Source: Azolla caroliniana (Eukaryota; Polypodiophyta). Taken from it: 64,000 bases of DNA. Shown piece after piece: positions 60,910 to 64,000 of the stretch. Location: positions 16,678,001-16,742,000 of the forward strand of contig JBHGNT010000013.1 of NCBI GenBank assembly GCA_043228905.1, in the 5' to 3' direction. The notes under the pieces were generated by a model that worked only from the letters and a program-made list of their open reading frames with translations, was not told the origin of the DNA and did not search any database. The translations under genes were made by a program, and so were the position numbers. Each line of letters begins with the position of its first letter. The first letter of the stretch is position 1.

Positions 60910-61641
60910 TGTCGTGGAGAGAACCGTCCCTAGGCGGAATCGGAGAATATCGGGAGAATCGTCAGTGTGCACCATGTGCACTTACCCTTGTAAAAAAACG
61001 TGTGAATAATAGGAGTTAAGTTGGGACAGAGGATCCCATGTAATAAGGGATTTATCCCACATTGTAACGCATCTTCCTCCTTGTTCTATAAAAGGAAGGG
61101 AGTGCCTCTTGTGAAGGGGTTGCCCATTTTGAGTTAGGAGGCTATACCACTTAGGTCGAAGGTGTGTTAGTTCTTCTTCTTCTTCTTCTTACTTTAGAGT
61201 TTTTTGAGGTCTTCTTCTTCGTGTCTGTTTAGGGTTTTGGCCCGATGAAGAGCTTGTGTGTTCTATGGGGGTTTACTTCTACTCGAGCTCCTGTGCAAGA
61301 TCACGCTTGGCGCGACGAGCCCGAGAGCTCCCCCGACGGCGGCTTGGTGGTAGACTGTTGTTGTAACATAACCTACCTTGGTCCGGCTCGAAGCCGGGGA
61401 TGTATTCTTTCCCTTGTAATATACATATTTGTGTCTGTTTGTGCATATCGGTGTATTTGGTGGTGTCAGAAGCACAACCCCTTGCTTCCTGTGCATAAGA
61501 GTCGGTGTCGCGCACACGCTCTCCCTCTCCTTTGTCTTTCTCTCTCTCTCTCTCGCAGTCAATTTCTTGGCACCCCTTTCTTCCTAGTCCAAGACCCCCG
61601 TGGTCCCGCCCTTCTACACACACGTGCGTAACAACGCGACA
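60910..61641 (+). repeat. 3' LTR of element F, 732 bp
   Basis: It starts TGTCGTGGAG and ends AACAACGCGACA. It has an intact CTATAAAAGG box (about 61085-61094) and is closely similar to 56435-57188. Confidence 0.88.
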
Positions 61642-61645
61642 ACGG

Positions 61646-62291
61646 GAAGGTAGAACGAGGGCACAACCCAATCGTGAAAGCGTTCGTGCGAGCTTGTGAA
61701 GGACAGGTTGGAAATTGGCCACTGCTATGGGCGAACCGGACTACGCACAGTGCGGTGACCAGGTTCATGCCGGCAAAGTTGATGTACGGGAAAAAACCGA
61801 ATATGCCGGTGGAGTGGGAAATCACTTCGTGGGCCGCGGTGGACTGGAGAAACGAAATGAGCCAGGAAGAACTATTGGCGGCGTGGATTCGACAGCTTGA
61901 ACAGAGACCGAAGGACGTAGAGCGAGCAAGGGGGAACCTGCGTGCGGCACTGGAAAGGAACAAGGGCCGGTTCGACTGGACACACCGGTTCCGGCCGAAG
62001 AAGATTGAAGAAGGTGATTGGGTGTTGGTATACAATAGTAGCCTCGACAATCAACACAAGGCGGTGCGAAAATTTGCAAAGAGATGGTTCGGGCCCTATG
62101 CCGTGACGAGCGCTAACAACAATGGCATGTACCATCTCGCAAAACTTGATGGGACGCGGATAGTTGTGCCAATAGTCGGGAATAGGATCAAAGTATTTAA
62201 GATGCGGCACGAGGACAAACCAGACTCGCCCAGTCCGAACGATGGTGACGGCTGCACTGGCGCGGACAACGATTCGGAGAATGAAGGGTGA
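61646..62291 (+). pseudogene. Element E integrase C-terminal part
   Basis: This is the continuation of the integrase cut by element F: KVERGHNPIVKAFVRACEGQ, THSAVTRFMPAKLMYGKKP, then the C-terminal domain with KKIEEGDWVLVYNSSLDNQH and RWFGPYAVTSANNNGMYHLA. It ends in a Ser/Asp-rich tail and stop at 62291. This segment is open throughout. Confidence 0.88.
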
Positions 62292-62333
62292 TTACAAGTC
62301 GGTTATCTCTGGCAATTGCTGTATTTGGCACGT

Positions 62334-62958
62334 TGTCGCGGAAATCCGCGAGTTTGTGTCAAAAGGGCGAGACCACGGAGGTCTTGGACGAGGGAGAAAG
62401 GGATGCCAGGAAACCGACTCCGGACACGACCCGGAGACAAGCGAACACGAGAGAGAGAGAGAGAGAGAAAGAGAGAGAATATGCGTGCGACACTAACTCT
62501 TATGCACAGGAAACAAAGGAGGGGAGCTATGCTCCCGATACCGCCAAATACACCAATATGCACAAACAAATATATATATATATATATTACAAGGGGAAAG
62601 ATACAACCCCGGCTTCGAGCCGGGCTACGCTTAGAAGAAGAAGTAGTTAACCCGAACAAAGCTTCTCGAGAAGGACAAGAAGAAGAAGACTACCAAGAAG
62701 TTACTAGCCCTAGAAAAACTCTTGAGGAAATAACCCTAGAGCAAAATGGTATACCCTTACGACTCAAAATGGGCAACCCTTACACAAGAGACCCCTCCCT
62801 TCCTTTTATAGCCCAAGGAGGGAGGAACATTATAATGTGGGATAAATACTCCCCCTTATTCTATACACCGTTTCCTACTATACAGGTACACATGTTGCAC
62901 ACCACCGACTTGCACATTCCACCCCGGTTTCACACTATAGCCGGAAATCTTCACGACA
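62334..62958 (-). repeat. Inverted solo LTR of the F/G subfamily, 625 bp
   Basis: On the minus strand it reads TGTCGTGAAG (62958) to CCGCGACA (62334), with CTATAAAAGG near 62808. ACGT flanks it on both sides (62330-62333 and 62959-62962). It sits in the 3' UTR of element E, and its removal restores the stretch that leads to E's polypurine tract. Confidence 0.88.
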
Positions 62959-62981
62959 ACGTACCGGTGGACGTGCAGTTT

Positions 62982-62993
62982 GGTGGGGTTGGA
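62982..62993 (+). other. Polypurine tract of element E
   Basis: GGTGGGGTTGGA stands directly before the 3' LTR. Confidence 0.6.
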
Positions 62994-63620
62994 TGTCGTG
63001 AAGAAAACCGTCCCTAGGAGGAATCAGGGAATTATGCGCTTGAATTGGCCCCTACGAGTGGACATGCTATTTTATAACTTGTACATACTTAGGAGCAAGT
63101 CGGTTGATGTGAAGATACTAGGTAGTACGCATTTATTGTTTAGGAAATCTTAGCGTATCTCTGTTCGAAGTGACAGAGAATAAATACGATGTAACCAGGG
63201 TATAACGGTCTGTCCCCGAGGGGCCTATAAAGAGGAAAGGGAGAAGGCTGAGAGGACATCGCGTTTTTGGGCAAGGACAAGGGGTTGTTGGACTGGGAAC
63301 CGAGCTCTCTCCTGCTCTTTCTATTATCATTCTCTGCAGGGTTGCAATTGCTGTAATCGTCACTGTTATTGAAATTGAATCTCTTGTTTTTGTCTATCCG
63401 TGTTTCTGGGAGTCTCCTCTTTCATTTCTCTCGAGTGTGCTTCTTGATTAAGTTGGTATACGCATTGGTGGTTCATTCAACCGGCAAGTGATGTCGGTTG
63501 CAGACAGGTCTATCAGGCCTTACACTTGCATGCTTCTTACTCCCTCGTCTCCCTTGCTCCTCGGTTCAGGGCCCCCATGGTCCCGCCTTATTTCACACGC
63601 GAAAGCGAAACAACACGACA
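62994..63620 (+). repeat. 3' LTR of element E, 627 bp
   Basis: It starts TGTCGTGAAG and ends ACAACACGACA; CCTATAAAGAGG lies near 63224. It matches 29911-30543 throughout with scattered substitutions. Confidence 0.85.
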
Positions 63621-63624
63621 ACGG

Positions 63625-64000
63625 AGATTGCCGCAACAACCTTGGTAAATTCAAACCAATCAAACCACATACATATGCAGAAGAAAGGAACTCCATGACA
63701 CTGATGGATAAGGGAAACAGAGTTATTCCTGGTTCAAAATCGTGTAGAGGTAGAGCTATGGGCAATGGTGTCAGCAAGTTTTCTAGATGGACCGACGCAA
63801 CACTAGTGTATGTCTGAAGAAAACACTCTCGAATTTGCATCTTGAACAAAGTTCAAAAGAGAGTTGCGGCAATATTTTATCCTTGAAAATGAGCATTTAT
63901 GCCTTATGGATGAGTGGAAGGCAGCGAAGCAAGGAGAAGGCCAACTTACTATCTATACTGAGAAATACCATCAATTAGTATTACAACTACCCCATCTACA
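63625..64000 (+). pseudogene. Element H gag, continued
   Basis: The frame resumes after element E: HTYAEERNSMTLMDKGNRVI, RWTDATLVYV, then in another frame SEENTLEFA, one stop, KFKRELRQYFILENEHLCLM and DEWKAAKQGEGQLTIYTEKY. The last part is a recognisable Retrotrans_gag-type capsid segment. It runs off the right edge of the window. Confidence 0.7.

Larger units (their letters stand above)
56435..61641 (+). mobile_element. Element F: gag-only, non-autonomous LTR retrotransposon, 5.2 kb
   Basis: LTRs 56435-57188 and 60910-61641, with target duplication ACGG (56431-56434 and 61642-61645). Removing F and one ACGG joins NPEENG to KVERGHNPIV, the expected integrase continuation. Inside there are a primer site, a gag frame, a long repetitive spacer and a polypurine tract, but no protease, RT or integrase. 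The last codons before the tract (DFDSEDDRFRANGDPEDEG, then stop) resemble the end of E's pol (GADNDSENEG, then stop), so F probably arose from an E-like element by loss of pol. Confidence 0.88.
29911..63620 (+). mobile_element. Element E: Ty3/gypsy retrotransposon expanded to 33.7 kb by nested insertions
   Basis: The two outer LTRs (29911-30543 and 62994-63620) belong to one subfamily. The left one is followed by a primer site and gag, the right one preceded by a purine-rich tract and the end of pol. Flanking four-mers are ACAG (29907-29910) and ACGG (63621-63624). Removing E with one four-mer restores an open gag frame in element H. Own sequence of E: gag 30588-31519 and 41615 onward, pol pieces 42977-43876, 54419-56434 and 61646-62291. 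Everything else inside arrived later. Order protease-RT-RNase H-integrase marks it as Ty3/gypsy. Confidence 0.75.

Noticed and set aside
1-64000. tRNA, rRNA, CRISPR arrays or bacterial-type operons
   Set aside because: None were recognised. This is eukaryotic DNA, and the tRNA-like signals seen are retroelement primer sites.

Overview
This is nuclear DNA of a land plant. It carries spliced genes with GT-AG introns, a pentatricopeptide-repeat protein, an L-type lectin receptor kinase and an XBAT32-like RING ligase, all set in thick deposits of plant LTR retrotransposons. I cannot name the species. The sparse gene content, the heavy nesting of elements and element families unlike the usual angiosperm ones would suit a fern or another large-genome non-seed plant, but that is a low-confidence inference. 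Coordinates and splice sites were read by eye and may be off by a few bases.

1-29.3 kb holds the host genes. From the left there is a copia-type retrotransposon cut by the window edge (1-2317, minus). Next come two exons of an RMR-type vacuolar sorting receptor (3066-4704, minus), whose 3' exons are not in the window. A 5'-truncated LINE (about 5250-7075, minus) lies just upstream of that gene. A complete 10-exon XBAT32-like E3 ligase follows (9477-13679, minus; the exons sum exactly to 498 codons). Then come an intronless P-class PPR gene (17843-20011, minus) and an intronless lectin receptor kinase (24229-26400, minus). The kinase gene is bracketed by two diverged copies of a roughly 0.7-kb direct repeat. 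A LINE zinc-knuckle remnant sits at about 28.6-29.07 kb.

29.3-64 kb is one nested stack of mobile elements that can be unpicked in order. Host element H (LTR 29339-29613, gag) is split by element E, a Ty3/gypsy element with LTRs 29911-30543 and 62994-63620. Removing E and one 4-bp target duplication restores H's gag frame. E is itself interrupted by (i) a 464-bp solo LTR with 5-bp duplication GTAAG; (ii) a full 10.1-kb gypsy element A with 454-bp LTRs, duplication CACGA and a long extra ORF behind pol; (iii) the remains of a gag-only relative, G; (iv) a 10.5-kb DNA-transposon-like element (43877-54418) with terminal inverted repeats and two convergent genes; (v) a complete gag-only element F (56435-61641, duplication ACGG) in the middle of E's integrase, whose frame is restored when F is removed; and (vi) an inverted solo LTR (62334-62958, duplication ACGT).

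The most unusual item is the DNA element. One gene is a decayed transposase-like protein with motifs I associate with an uncharacterised family in animal genomes (D-x-x-ENY, SDGA-type, HGKG-x-x-DG). Its convergent partner is a six-exon, 917-residue gene with a RING-like zinc motif and coiled coil, whose frame is still open. Nearly all nonsense codons in the stack look like C-to-T changes, as expected from deamination of methylated cytosine.
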